DNA from: Candidatus Gastranaerophilales bacterium
Lineage (GTDB): Bacteria; Cyanobacteriota; Vampirovibrionia; Gastranaerophilales; Gastranaerophilaceae
DNA: 64,000 nt
Direction of reading: 5' to 3'
Assembly: GCA_944323145.1 (NCBI GenBank)
Contig: CALURJ010000009.1
Coordinates: 1 to 64,000, forward strand
The notes under the pieces: generated by a model
What the model saw: the letters and a program-made list of their open reading frames with translations, nothing else
Database searches by the model: none
What the model was told of the DNA's origin: nothing
Shown here: piece by piece, positions 51,449-60,390 of the stretch
How positions within the stretch are numbered: position 1 is the stretch's first letter
How the letters are laid out: the number at the start of each line of letters is the position of its first letter
Program-made: the position numbers and the translations under genes

Positions 51449-53122
51449 CTATATATTTACAAGCTCTTTTACTTCTTTACGTTTAACCTTTCTTGTTGTA
51501 GTTCTCGGTAAAGGTTGTCTGCTTATAATTATATTAATAGGTCTTTTGTATGGAGTCAACCTCAAAGATAATTTTTTAACCTCATCTCTAATAAGTTTAT
51601 CTACAATATCCCGTTCAAACTTTTGAATAATATCTTCACAGGGCACTATAACGGCAGTTATTTCTTCCGTCCCGTCCTTTGCGCCGGAGTTTCTCGTAGT
51701 TCCCAACACACAAACCTCAGCGATATAAGGGCTTTTGTCAATCACTGATTCAACTTCCTCGGGGAATACCTTTTTCCCGCCCGAAAGAACAATCATATTT
51801 TTAATACGTCCGGTTATATAAATATGTCCTTCTTTGCTTATTTTTGCAATATCACCGGTGTGCAGCCAGCCGTCGGGTTCAATTACTTCCGCGGTCAATT
51901 CCGGATGATTATGATACCCCTTCATGACAGCAGGTCCTCTAAGCATTAATTCGCCTGTCTGTTCATCAATTTTTGCCTCAAAACTTTTTAACGGTTTTCC
52001 TACCGATGCAATATCATTCCGTCTGTCTGTATTAACAGAAACTACAGGACTTGTTTCAGAAAGACCGTATCCCTGATAGACCTTTATGCCTATTCTCTGG
52101 AAAAAATCGCCTACAGAAACTTCCAGAGGCGCACCACCGGAAATACAACCTGAAAAATGGCCGCCAAATTTTTCATGAATTTTTCTAAACATTAATTTCT
52201 TAATTCTGTATGACGGGATAAATTTTGCAAGTTTAAACATTATATTAAAAGCTGTTTGAACATGTTTCGGAGAATTTCGCAGTTCCGACTCAATTCCTGT
52301 TTTCAAAAGCTTTAAAAAAGCCGGAACGACAATCATAAACTCAATCTGCTTCTCCCTCATTATACTTAAAACATCTTTCGGCTTAAGGCTCGGAGTGTAA
52401 TAAACCGAAAAACCGAAATTTAAAAATGTTGAAAACCCGACTGTCATTTCAAAAAGATGGTTCATTGGCAAAATTGAAAGTATATTTACATGCTTATATG
52501 GGAGGATTTCGTCAAGTGCGATCTTTAAATCATCTAGCTGTGCAAGCATATTTGCAAATGTTATTTCCACACCCTTTGGCGCCCCTGTGGTTCCTGACGT
52601 GTATATTATAAAAGCAGTTGAATTAGAACTTCTGAAACGCCATTTATAATCATAGTTTTCGGGAAGTTCATAAATACTTTTTTCATCAAAATCTGCGGAA
52701 GGTTCATCCATCAAAATAACTTCTTTTATTGAAGGAAGCACATCCTTCAAATACCTTGCCATTTCAAGATTATTTTCGGAAGCCATAATTACAGAAGGTT
52801 CACAGTCCGACAGAATGGACTTTAATTCATACTTTGTAAGTTTTACATCCAGAGGAACAGCCGTCATCCCAGATATAACTGATGCAAAGACACAGGCACC
52901 ATATTCAGGCTTTGATTCGGAAAGAATTGCTAATCTGTCGCCTTTTTGAACATTAACCTCATTAATAAGGTAATGCGCAAGCTTTCTTGACATCAAACCT
53001 ATCCCGCGATAAGTAAATTCCCGCCATCCGTATTTGTTTTTCATTCCTAAGGCGACTTTATCAGCGTATTTTTCGGTACGCTCCTGCAGCAAAAACAAAA
53101 CATTTTTCTTACATAATCCCAT
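51449..53122 (-). CDS. Long-chain fatty acid-CoA ligase / AMP-forming synthetase
   Basis: 557 aa from ATG 53122. Adenylate-forming motifs: P-loop IIYTSGTTGAPKGVE, YQGYGLSETSPVVS, GWLHTGDIAKISKEGHIYI, the hinge GRIKNMIVLSGGKKVFPEEV and the C-terminal catalytic Lys in RTTTRKVKRKE. It activates fatty acids with ATP and CoA (or loads ACP). The longer frame (to 53140) starts with GTG inside the AAAGGTG ribosome binding site. Confidence 0.93.
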   Translation of the reverse strand: MGLCKKNVLFLLQERTEKYADKVALGMKNKYGWREFTYRGIGLMSRKLAHYLINEVNVQKGDRLAILSESKPEYGACVFASVISGMTAVPLDVKLTKYELKSILSDCEPSVIMASENNLEMARYLKDVLPSIKEVILMDEPSADFDEKSIYELPENYDYKWRFRSSNSTAFIIYTSGTTGAPKGVEITFANMLAQLDDLKIALDEILPYKHVNILSILPMNHLFEMTVGFSTFLNFGFSVYYTPSLKPKDVLSIMREKQIEFMIVVPAFLKLLKTGIESELRNSPKHVQTAFNIMFKLAKFIPSYRIKKLMFRKIHEKFGGHFSGCISGGAPLEVSVGDFFQRIGIKVYQGYGLSETSPVVSVNTDRRNDIASVGKPLKSFEAKIDEQTGELMLRGPAVMKGYHNHPELTAEVIEPDGWLHTGDIAKISKEGHIYITGRIKNMIVLSGGKKVFPEEVESVIDKSPYIAEVCVLGTTRNSGAKDGTEEITAVIVPCEDIIQKFERDIVDKLIRDEVKKLSLRLTPYKRPINIIISRQPLPRTTTRKVKRKEVKELVNI

Positions 53123-53246
53123 AAAATAAACACCTTTCACACCATTATGATATCAGAATATAATTTTTTCAGCTTAAAGTCAAGAGAGTTAACTATTTTT
53201 GTATTATAATTTTAACAGTTAATATAAATAGCAGGAATTTTAAAAT

Positions 53247-54581
53247 ATGAAAAAAGTTTACATAGAAACAATGGGCTGTCAGATGAACAAATCCGATACA
53301 GAAAGAATGCTCGGAATGCTCTCATATATGGGATATGAAGAAACTAAAGAACCTGAACAGGCAGATTTGTTAATAGTTAACACATGCTCCATCAGACAGC
53401 TTAGTGAAGATAAAGCCTTCAGCCAGCTTGGCGTGTGGGGTAAATGGAAACATGAAAAAGCAGATTTTAAACCTCTTAAAATAGGAATAGCAGGCTGCGT
53501 TGCCCAGCAAAAAGCCGAAAGCATTTTCAAGCGTGCACCTTATGTTGATTTTGTTCTCGGAACCCATAAAATCTATGCCCTTCCTGAAATTATAGAAAGG
53601 ATTAATAAAGGAGAAAAGGTTTGCGAATGCACAGAAACTAACGCAACCGAGGATAATCTGGCAAAAAACTATGATATTAAAAGAGTCAAAGGAGTAAATG
53701 CCTGGATTCCTATAACAGAAGGCTGCAACAATTTCTGCACCTACTGTATAGTTCCGTATACAAGAGGAAGAGAACGTTCAAGACTGCCGGAGCTGATAAT
53801 CAAAGAAGCCAAAGACGCATTAAACACAGGTTTCAAAGAAATTACACTTCTCGGTCAAAACGTTGACAGCTACGGCAAAGATTTTAAAGACAGAAATTAC
53901 AGGCTTGCAGACCTTTTAAGAGAACTTAACGCAATTGACGGGAAATTCAGAATACGCTTTGTAACTTCTTACCCGACAGACATCACAGACGAACTTATAA
54001 AAACCGTTGTTGAACTTGACAAGGTTTGTGAGTACTTCCATATCCCTATGCAGTCGGGCAGCTCGGAAGTCTTAAAAGCAATGAACAGACGCTATGATAG
54101 ACAAACCTATGCCAAAATAGTTCAAAAAGTCAGGGATATGGTACCTGATGTGACAATCACAAGCGACTTTATAGCAGGTTTCCCCGGAGAAACGGAAGAG
54201 CAGTTTCAGGAAACCCTCACAGCAATTGATGAATTTGAACTTGATTACTCAAACCTCGCAGCATACTCCCCGCGGGAAAAGACTGTTGCCGCAAGATGGA
54301 CAGACAAATTTATACCTGAAGATATTAAAGATGAAAGATTTCAAAGGCTGAACAAAAAAGTTCAGGAAAACTGCCTTAAATCAAATCTTAAATACGTCGG
54401 ACGCGAAATGGAAGTTTTAATTGAAAACTTCTACGAGCACAAAGGTAAAATGATTAACACAGGCAAAACAAGAAATTTTAAAACAGTGCATATCCCTTGT
54501 GATAAAGATTTGACCGGAGAATTTGTAAACGTTAAAATTACCGGTGCAAAAACCTGGTATCTGCAGGGAGAAATAAAATAA
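53247..54581 (+). CDS. miaB: tRNA-2-methylthio-N6-isopentenyladenosine synthase
   Basis: 444 aa. N-terminal MTTase domain with Cys in ETMGCQMNKSD, NTCSIRQ and AGCVAQ for the first 4Fe-4S; radical-SAM CNNFCTYCIVPYTRGRERS for the second; C-terminal TRAM domain (about 380-444). It methylthiolates A37 of tRNAs. Start at ATG 53247; no good Shine-Dalgarno is visible. Confidence 0.96.
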   Translation: MKKVYIETMGCQMNKSDTERMLGMLSYMGYEETKEPEQADLLIVNTCSIRQLSEDKAFSQLGVWGKWKHEKADFKPLKIGIAGCVAQQKAESIFKRAPYVDFVLGTHKIYALPEIIERINKGEKVCECTETNATEDNLAKNYDIKRVKGVNAWIPITEGCNNFCTYCIVPYTRGRERSRLPELIIKEAKDALNTGFKEITLLGQNVDSYGKDFKDRNYRLADLLRELNAIDGKFRIRFVTSYPTDITDELIKTVVELDKVCEYFHIPMQSGSSEVLKAMNRRYDRQTYAKIVQKVRDMVPDVTITSDFIAGFPGETEEQFQETLTAIDEFELDYSNLAAYSPREKTVAARWTDKFIPEDIKDERFQRLNKKVQENCLKSNLKYVGREMEVLIENFYEHKGKMINTGKTRNFKTVHIPCDKDLTGEFVNVKITGAKTWYLQGEIK

Positions 54582-55086
54582 TATTTTATTCCATAGTAGA
54601 GTTATTGATTAACCCCTCCCTTTTTAGGGAGGGCATGGGTAGACTTTTAAGTTTATGCGATTGCGGATCAAGTCCGCAATGACGAAAATAATTGGTAAAT
54701 AGTTTATTTTATATGCGGGAACTCTGCGTCTCCGCACCCCGCACTTAATTCAACCTGAGCGGATGAACACGCTATATATTCTTATCATTGCACACCTGTT
54801 GAGCAATCTAATATTTGTTATAATACAGATCGCGGACTAAATCCGCGATGACATAACTATTTAGTGTTATTGCGGACTTGTTGCATAATCTCTTTCCCGT
54901 TCAAACAGCATTCCGCTTTGACAATGTTTCATTAAGTGCAGATTATTGGAATTTTACGCGCGCTTCGGCCTACCGTTATGACTTATTGCCTTAACGACTT
55001 ATTAACTTCTAATAATATTTATTATGTAAAAAAATAGCCGAATTGAATCAATTCGACCTTATATTTTTTGGTGAAAAAATATAAAA
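54582..55086. other. Non-coding gap with degenerate palindromes
   Basis: No convincing ORF. It holds a CCCTCCC-TTTTTA-GGGAGGG hairpin (about 54615-54635), then related palindromes ATTGCGGATCAAGTCCGCAAT (about 54659) and ATCGCGGACTAAATCCGCGAT (about 54827), with a half copy (ATTGCGGACTTGTTGC) near 54866. These look like remnants of another interspersed palindrome family. An AT-rich hairpin with CGAATTGAATCAATTCG near 55038 is the terminator for the next gene. Confidence 0.6.
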
Positions 55087-55614
55087 TTATGCGATAAAGT
55101 CATCTTTCATGACATTATGCGCAAAACCTGCCAAAAATCCGGCACCTGCACCTGCAACCAAAAACGGTACTGCCGGTCTTTTAAACTTAAGCATTATATG
55201 ATATGCCGTTGCAAATTTTCTTGTCATATTTTTAGAAGATTCATTTACATAACGAATAATATTTCTGAATTCTTTCCCTGCAGAAGAATCTTCACCGCCC
55301 AGAGCTTTAACCTTTGCGGTAATATTCTTAAATGTGAATGCATCTTTTTTGATTTTGTCTTCATTTTCAATCATTTTAACAAACATATCCTGAGCAGGTG
55401 TCATCTGTTTTCTTGATTTGAATTCGGATATACAATTTTTGTTTGTAACCTTACGGCAGTAATTAATAACTGTACGGGGGTTAAAATCATTTTCCTGTTT
55501 TGTTACAGGCCACAAATATTTAAGAGAGTATCCTGCTGCCGTACCGAGAGCCGTAGATTTTACTATAGTACTTAAATGAGTATTTTCGTTTTGTCCAACT
55601 TTATTTACCGTCAT
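55087..55614 (-). CDS. Unknown protein with C-terminal membrane segment
   Basis: 175 aa. Ser/Gln-rich start with a weak hydrophobic stretch (LGTAAGYSLKYLWPV, residues 23-37), a central charged region with a PAQDMFVKMIENEDKIKKDA segment, and a C-terminal hydrophobic pair (PAVPFLVAGAGAGFLAGFA). No recognised domain. No strong ribosome binding site before ATG 55614. The gap on the left carries its terminator. Confidence 0.65.
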   Translation of the reverse strand: MTVNKVGQNENTHLSTIVKSTALGTAAGYSLKYLWPVTKQENDFNPRTVINYCRKVTNKNCISEFKSRKQMTPAQDMFVKMIENEDKIKKDAFTFKNITAKVKALGGEDSSAGKEFRNIIRYVNESSKNMTRKFATAYHIMLKFKRPAVPFLVAGAGAGFLAGFAHNVMKDDFIA

Positions 55615-55795
55615 AGCTAATAAACCTTTACTTAACTAATACACGTAATGCCTTCTACTGTTAGACTTTTTAAAACAAGTCTAACGTAAAAAATATATAG
55701 GCGGACTTACACTTAAATATTTTGAACATCAATCTCGTGAAAACGACATGGCTCAAAACTGAGTAATTAAATCCATTAGGGATGATAACACATAA

Positions 55796-56827
55796 TTATT
55801 TTTTTGTCAAGACCTTTATGAAGTTTAACAACAACATTATGGCAACAATTACCAGAATATAGATAAAATAGTGTTTTATTGTCTGGCTTCCCATAAAGAG
55901 CGACGCAAGAGCGCCTGCGATAATGGCAACCGATGTTAAAATCATAACTGTTTTTTTCTGGGAAAATCCGGCGTGCAGTAATTTGTGATGAATATGTTCC
56001 GCGTCAGCTACAAAAGGGGATTTTCCTTTGGCAATCCTGCGTAATGATGAAAAAGTTATGTCCATAATAGGAACAGCCAATACAAGAAACGGCAATAAAA
56101 TTGCGAGTGTAGCAGCTTTCATAACCCCTGTTATTGATATGGTTGCCAGTAAAAAGCCAGAAAACAGCGCTCCGCTGTCCCCCATAAAAATTCTTGCGGG
56201 ATTAAAGTTATAAGTTAAAAACGCGAGCATTGAACCTGCTAGAATAAATCCGATTAAAGCACTTATGGGATTTGGCGGTGTCATTGCAACAGCAATAATT
56301 GCAAGGGTTACTGCGTTTATGGTTACAACAGACCCCGCAAGACCGTCTACACCGTCTATAAAGTTCAGAGCGTTTGAAATTCCCACAATCCATAATAAAG
56401 TTATCGGGTATGAAAATATACCCAAATCACCTATGAATGGAACATTATTAATCTGAACACCCAGAAGATAAACCAGTGTCGCTATTGAAACCTGTAAAAA
56501 CAGTTTAAATTTTGCATCAAGATTATAAATATCATCAACAAGCCCGAGTAAAAACATCAAAGAGCCGCCGAGCAAAATTCCCGATAACAAACTTCCGTAA
56601 GGATAATAGCTCATAAACACGAGGCACAAAAATGTAAGCATTGTACTTGCCCAAATGGCAACACCACCGATACGTGAAATCGGTTTAGTATGAATTTTAC
56701 GCTCATTAGGGACATCTACAAGCCCTTCTTTTTTAGAAAAATTTATGACAAGAGGTACAAGACATACCCCTATTAAATAAGCTATTACCGTTCCGATTAC
56801 ATGTGCATGTGTCAGTTTAATTAACAT
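55796..56827 (-). CDS. Undecaprenyl-phosphate N-acetylglucosaminyl-1-phosphate transferase family (WecA/TagO/MraY)
   Basis: 343 aa with about ten membrane helices. Hallmarks: IPRRIGGVAIW-type PISRIGGVAIWAS, LVDDIYNLDAKFKLFLQ (DD motif), NFIDGVDGLAGSV, FMGDSGALFSGFLLA and the HIHHKLLHAG loop. It transfers a sugar-1-phosphate to the lipid carrier to start a wall or O-antigen-type glycan. Start ATG 56827, no strong Shine-Dalgarno. glyA lies 38 bp upstream and may be co-transcribed. Confidence 0.95.
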   Translation of the reverse strand: MLIKLTHAHVIGTVIAYLIGVCLVPLVINFSKKEGLVDVPNERKIHTKPISRIGGVAIWASTMLTFLCLVFMSYYPYGSLLSGILLGGSLMFLLGLVDDIYNLDAKFKLFLQVSIATLVYLLGVQINNVPFIGDLGIFSYPITLLWIVGISNALNFIDGVDGLAGSVVTINAVTLAIIAVAMTPPNPISALIGFILAGSMLAFLTYNFNPARIFMGDSGALFSGFLLATISITGVMKAATLAILLPFLVLAVPIMDITFSSLRRIAKGKSPFVADAEHIHHKLLHAGFSQKKTVMILTSVAIIAGALASLFMGSQTIKHYFIYILVIVAIMLLLNFIKVLTKK

Positions 56828-56864
56828 TGTATTAATCCCTTTTAAGGCTTACCTTCCTAACTTC

Positions 56865-58115
56865 TTACCCTCCTATCTTCTGATATATCGGGTATTTTTT
56901 ACAAAGTTTAAGAGAACGTTCTCTTAAATTTTGTAATCCCAGTTCATTATCTGATGAAAATATTGCAGATGCAATAATTTTTGCAACTTCCGTCATATCT
57001 TCTTCTTTAAAGCCCCTTGTAGTAACTGCAGGAACACCTAATCTTATGCCGCTTGTCACAAACGGACTCTGCGGATCGTTCGGAACCGTATTTTTGTTTG
57101 CGGTAATCCCGACACGCTCAAGAACGTTTGCCATATCTTTTCCTGTTTTTCCGGTTTTACGAAGATCAAGAGTCATCAAATGATTTTCGGTCATTCCGCC
57201 GACAATATCCATTCCTTCGTCCATTAAGCCCTGCGCAAGAGCTTTGGCATTTTTCAAAATCTGCTGCGCATACTCTTTAAATTCCGGTTTTGAAGCTTCC
57301 AAAAGCGCAACAGCTTTACCTGCAATAATGTGTTCTAAAGGGCCGCCCTGCATGCCGGGGAAAATAGCTTTATCAATAATTTGTGCAAACTCCTCATCAC
57401 ACATAGTAATTCCGCCTCTGGGGCCTCTTAAAGATTTGTGAGTAGTTGTTGTTACAAAATGAGCATAACCCGCAGGAGATGGATGCAAACCTGCTGCAAC
57501 AAGTCCTGCAATGTGTGCAATATCAGCTAACAAATATGCTCCAACTTCATCGGCAATTTCTCTGAACTTTTTAAAGTCAATAATTTTAGAATAGTTGCTT
57601 GCACCGCAGATAATAAGTTTTGGTTTGTGTTCGTGAGCCATCTGACGAACGTTTTCATAATCTATATTACCGTATTCATCGACTCCGTAGCTTTTTACAT
57701 CAAAGTAAAGTCCTGAAAAATTTACAGGAGAACCGTGTGAAAGATGCCCGCCGTTAGACAAATCCATTCCCAAAACTTTATCGCCTGGTTTTAAAACAGC
57801 CATAAATACTGCCATATTTGCCTGAGCACCGCTGTGGGGCTGAACATTCGCATGAGCCATTTTAAAAAGTTCGCAAGCCCTTTTTTGCGCAAGTTCTTCA
57901 ATCACATCGACATACTCGCAGCCGTTATAAAATCTTTTATGCGGTTTACCTTCCGCATATTTATTTGTCAAAACACTGCCGCAAGCTTCCATAACAGCTT
58001 CAGACGTAATATTTTCACTTGCAATAAGCTCAATTGTATTTTGCTGTCTGTCAAACTCTTTTTCTATTTCCGCTGCTACCTGCGGATCAACTTTTTTAAT
58101 GTTCTCAATATTCAT
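56865..58115 (-). CDS. glyA: Serine hydroxymethyltransferase
   Basis: 416 aa from ATG 58115 (after GAGGTGAGC). PLP lysine in [15 protein letters not shown], with [27 protein letters not shown]-type [12 protein letters not shown] and [15 protein letters not shown]. It converts serine plus THF to glycine and methylene-THF. The longer ORF (to 58145) begins upstream of this ribosome binding site. Confidence 0.96.
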   Translation of the reverse strand: MNIENIKKVDPQVAAEIEKEFDRQQNTIELIASENITSEAVMEACGSVLTNKYAEGKPHKRFYNGCEYVDVIEELAQKRACELFKMAHANVQPHSGAQANMAVFMAVLKPGDKVLGMDLSNGGHLSHGSPVNFSGLYFDVKSYGVDEYGNIDYENVRQMAHEHKPKLIICGASNYSKIIDFKKFREIADEVGAYLLADIAHIAGLVAAGLHPSPAGYAHFVTTTTHKSLRGPRGGITMCDEEFAQIIDKAIFPGMQGGPLEHIIAGKAVALLEASKPEFKEYAQQILKNAKALAQGLMDEGMDIVGGMTENHLMTLDLRKTGKTGKDMANVLERVGITANKNTVPNDPQSPFVTSGIRLGVPAVTTRGFKEEDMTEVAKIIASAIFSSDNELGLQNLRERSLKLCKKYPIYQKIGG

Positions 58116-58193
58116 GCTCACCTCGCACATTACCCTAAATCTCAAAAGTAATTATAGGTGAAAAAAGTTTTTATGACAACAAATTAACAAATC

Positions 58194-59021
58194 CTAATCA
58201 CAACTTTTCTTTCCGTCCCAACTCAAGCCCTCACAGTGCAGGTAATCCACATTTTCATTAAATACCACCCAAGCTGTACAGCCAATGCCGTCGTCATAAC
58301 AATCGTTTTCAAAACTGTAGATTCTATCAACAAATGAGCGGTTTTGCTGCCCTAAAGGAATAAATTTATCTTTATATAAAGCAAAATAAAAAGTATCTTT
58401 TCCCAATACGTTAGGATTTCGATTTCCGTTTATATCAGTGACAACATACGCACAAAGGTCTTCCGGATTATTAATACAACTCCCATAATGAGAATATATG
58501 TGCACCGATTGGCCATTAGCAAGTCTGAAAGACCCACCGCCAGTTCGGGTAAGAGTAAAAGAAGAATTATCAAGTCTTTTATAACTATCTGCAAAGCATG
58601 TATTTATACCATTCTGTTTCAAAGAACAAGATTGAACAGATTTTACATATGACAATAATTTATCAGCAATAATTTTTCCGCCGTTTTCATCAAATGTAAT
58701 TCCCCATTCATTAACAGTTCCGTTTTCATTAATTGCCATTAAAAGTGCCTGATTTAAAGTACTGTAAACAACTTTAAGTCTTGTTACATATTCTTTCTCT
58801 CTATATTTATTAATAACAGAGGGTATAGTTAAAGCAGCAACAACCCCTATAATGCCGAGTGTAATCAAAACCTCTGCCAGAGTAAAAGCAAAAATTCTAT
58901 GATTAGGATGATGTATCATGTCACTATTATAACATATTTTATTTTTACAGCAACAAAAAAAATACGACAGAAAGCTTACAGCCCCCCCCCCCGAAGGTAC
59001 AGATTTAAAGAATTTATTCAT
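58194..59021 (-). CDS. Type II secretion/type IV pseudopilin-like protein with a possible phase-variable leader
   Basis: The mature-like part begins FAFTLAEVLITLGIIGVVAALTIPSV, a prepilin N-methylation site (F/A after the basic leader HHPNHRI), then a C-terminal domain with six Cys. Two starts are possible. ATG 59021 follows a perfect AAGGAG and gives a 34-residue extension containing a G11 tract (SVPSGGGAVSF) and no proper prepilin leader. ATG 58919 follows TATAAT (58926-58931) by 6 nt, leaderless, and gives the short leader MIHHPNHRI expected for prepilins. Length from the inner start is 241 aa. I favour the inner start. Confidence 0.85.
   Translation of the reverse strand: MNKFFKSVPSGGGAVSFLSYFFCCCKNKICYNSDMIHHPNHRIFAFTLAEVLITLGIIGVVAALTIPSVINKYREKEYVTRLKVVYSTLNQALLMAINENGTVNEWGITFDENGGKIIADKLLSYVKSVQSCSLKQNGINTCFADSYKRLDNSSFTLTRTGGGSFRLANGQSVHIYSHYGSCINNPEDLCAYVVTDINGNRNPNVLGKDTFYFALYKDKFIPLGQQNRSFVDRIYSFENDCYDDGIGCTAWVVFNENVDYLHCEGLSWDGKKSCD
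58926..58931 (-). promoter_or_regulatory. -10 box giving a leaderless start for the pseudopilin
   Basis: TATAAT on the minus strand, 6 nt before ATG 58919. Confidence 0.5.
58982..58992. repeat. C11 homopolymer at the start of the pseudopilin ORF
   Basis: Eleven C's followed by GAA, the same flank as the tracts at 2043 and 24663. It is in frame with both starts at present. Confidence 0.92.
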
Positions 59022-59024
59022 ATA

Positions 59025-59915
59025 CTACTCCTTTCTTAAAATCTCTTTTACATAGTTAAAATATTCATTATTATTATACTTTTCTACAATTTCTTGTAAA
59101 TCTTCTTTTGTTACAAACCCCATGCGGTAAGCAACTTCTTCAAGGCAGGCAATTTTTATCCCCTGATTTTCTTCTATGGTTTTAACATACTGGCTTGCCT
59201 GTAAAAGCGAATTGTGAGTTCCCGTATCAAGCCATGCAAAACCACGCGGGAAAAGTTCCACACTTAATTTATTATTCTTCAGGTAAATGTTATTTAAATC
59301 CGTAATTTCAAGCTCGCCTCTGGTAGAAGGCTTCAAATTTTTTGCATATTCAACAACTTTATTATCGTAAAAATACAAACCTGTTACGGCATAATTTGAT
59401 TTCGGATTTTGCGGTTTTTCTTCTATAGAAAGCACTTTCAAAGCAGAGGTTTCATTCTTTTCAAATTCAACAACCCCGAACCTTTGCGGATCCTTCACAA
59501 GATATCCGAAAACAGTTGCACCGCCGTTATGTTTAATGCTTTCAACAACACGTTTCAACTTTCCTGAAAATCCGCCGCCGTAAAATATGTTATCTCCAAG
59601 AATCAAAGCAACATCTTCATTCCCTATAAATTCTTCACCAAGTATAAATGCCTGTGCAAGCCCGTCAGGAGAGGGCTGTTCTTTATATGAAAAATTTACG
59701 CCAAACTGGCTTCCGTCCCCTAAAAGGCGTTTAAAATTCGGCAAATCAGCAGGAGTTGAAATAATCAAAATATTTCTAATACCTGCAAGCATCAGAACAG
59801 AAATCGGATGATAAATCATCGGCTTGTCATAAATAGGAAGCAGCTGTTTTGAAACTGCGATAGTACTTGGATACAACCTTGTGCCTGAACCGCCTGCTAA
59901 TACAATACCTTTCAT
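59025..59915 (-). CDS. rfbA: Glucose-1-phosphate thymidylyltransferase
   Basis: 296 aa. [20 protein letters not shown] nucleotide-binding loop, [37 protein letters not shown] and [16 protein letters not shown] identify RmlA/RfbA. It makes dTDP-glucose for rhamnose or other deoxysugars of surface glycans. The next gene (pseudopilin) starts 3 bp after its stop. Confidence 0.96.
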   Translation of the reverse strand: MKGIVLAGGSGTRLYPSTIAVSKQLLPIYDKPMIYHPISVLMLAGIRNILIISTPADLPNFKRLLGDGSQFGVNFSYKEQPSPDGLAQAFILGEEFIGNEDVALILGDNIFYGGGFSGKLKRVVESIKHNGGATVFGYLVKDPQRFGVVEFEKNETSALKVLSIEEKPQNPKSNYAVTGLYFYDNKVVEYAKNLKPSTRGELEITDLNNIYLKNNKLSVELFPRGFAWLDTGTHNSLLQASQYVKTIEENQGIKIACLEEVAYRMGFVTKEDLQEIVEKYNNNEYFNYVKEILRKE

Positions 59916-59985
59916 AAATACCTCTTTTCGGAAAGTACGCCAAACATTTTAGAGTATATTACAATAAAATAACTTGTTTGTCTAT

Positions 59986-60390
59986 TTATTTAGTTACAGA
60001 AAACTCTGCTGCGGTAAGAACTTTATGCGGATTGTCCTTGGAATAAACCTTCATAAAATAGTAACCGTCTTCATGAAGTACAAAGTAATCCGTAAAATAA
60101 TTTATTTCTTCATCTTTTAATCTTATATCGCGTGTCCAGACGAGTTTGTAGCCAAACTGTCCGTAGTCATTATCTTTTTTTACAACCTGAATATACAGGT
60201 ATCTTGATTCAACCTTTCTGGGCATTAAAATTACATAATAAATTCTTGAGCCCGCAGGAAAAACCTTTTCATAATCATAAATGTTATCCTTTGTAATTGG
60301 ATATTTGTTAAACAAAATACCGGCTTTATCAGTCGTACAGGCGGTTGTAAACAAAAGTATAAAACAAACTGCAAGAATTAATTTCTTCAT
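59986..60390 (-). CDS. Lipoprotein of unknown function
   Basis: 134 aa. Signal peptide with lipobox ending TTAC (LILAVCFILLFTTAC, Cys18), then a beta-rich domain (YPITKDNIYDYEKVFPAGSR, YYVILMPRKVESRYLYIQV). Probably anchored in the outer membrane. Its start overlaps the stop of the TPR gene by 4 nt, so they are coupled. Confidence 0.85.
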   Translation of the reverse strand: MKKLILAVCFILLFTTACTTDKAGILFNKYPITKDNIYDYEKVFPAGSRIYYVILMPRKVESRYLYIQVVKKDNDYGQFGYKLVWTRDIRLKDEEINYFTDYFVLHEDGYYFMKVYSKDNPHKVLTAAEFSVTK

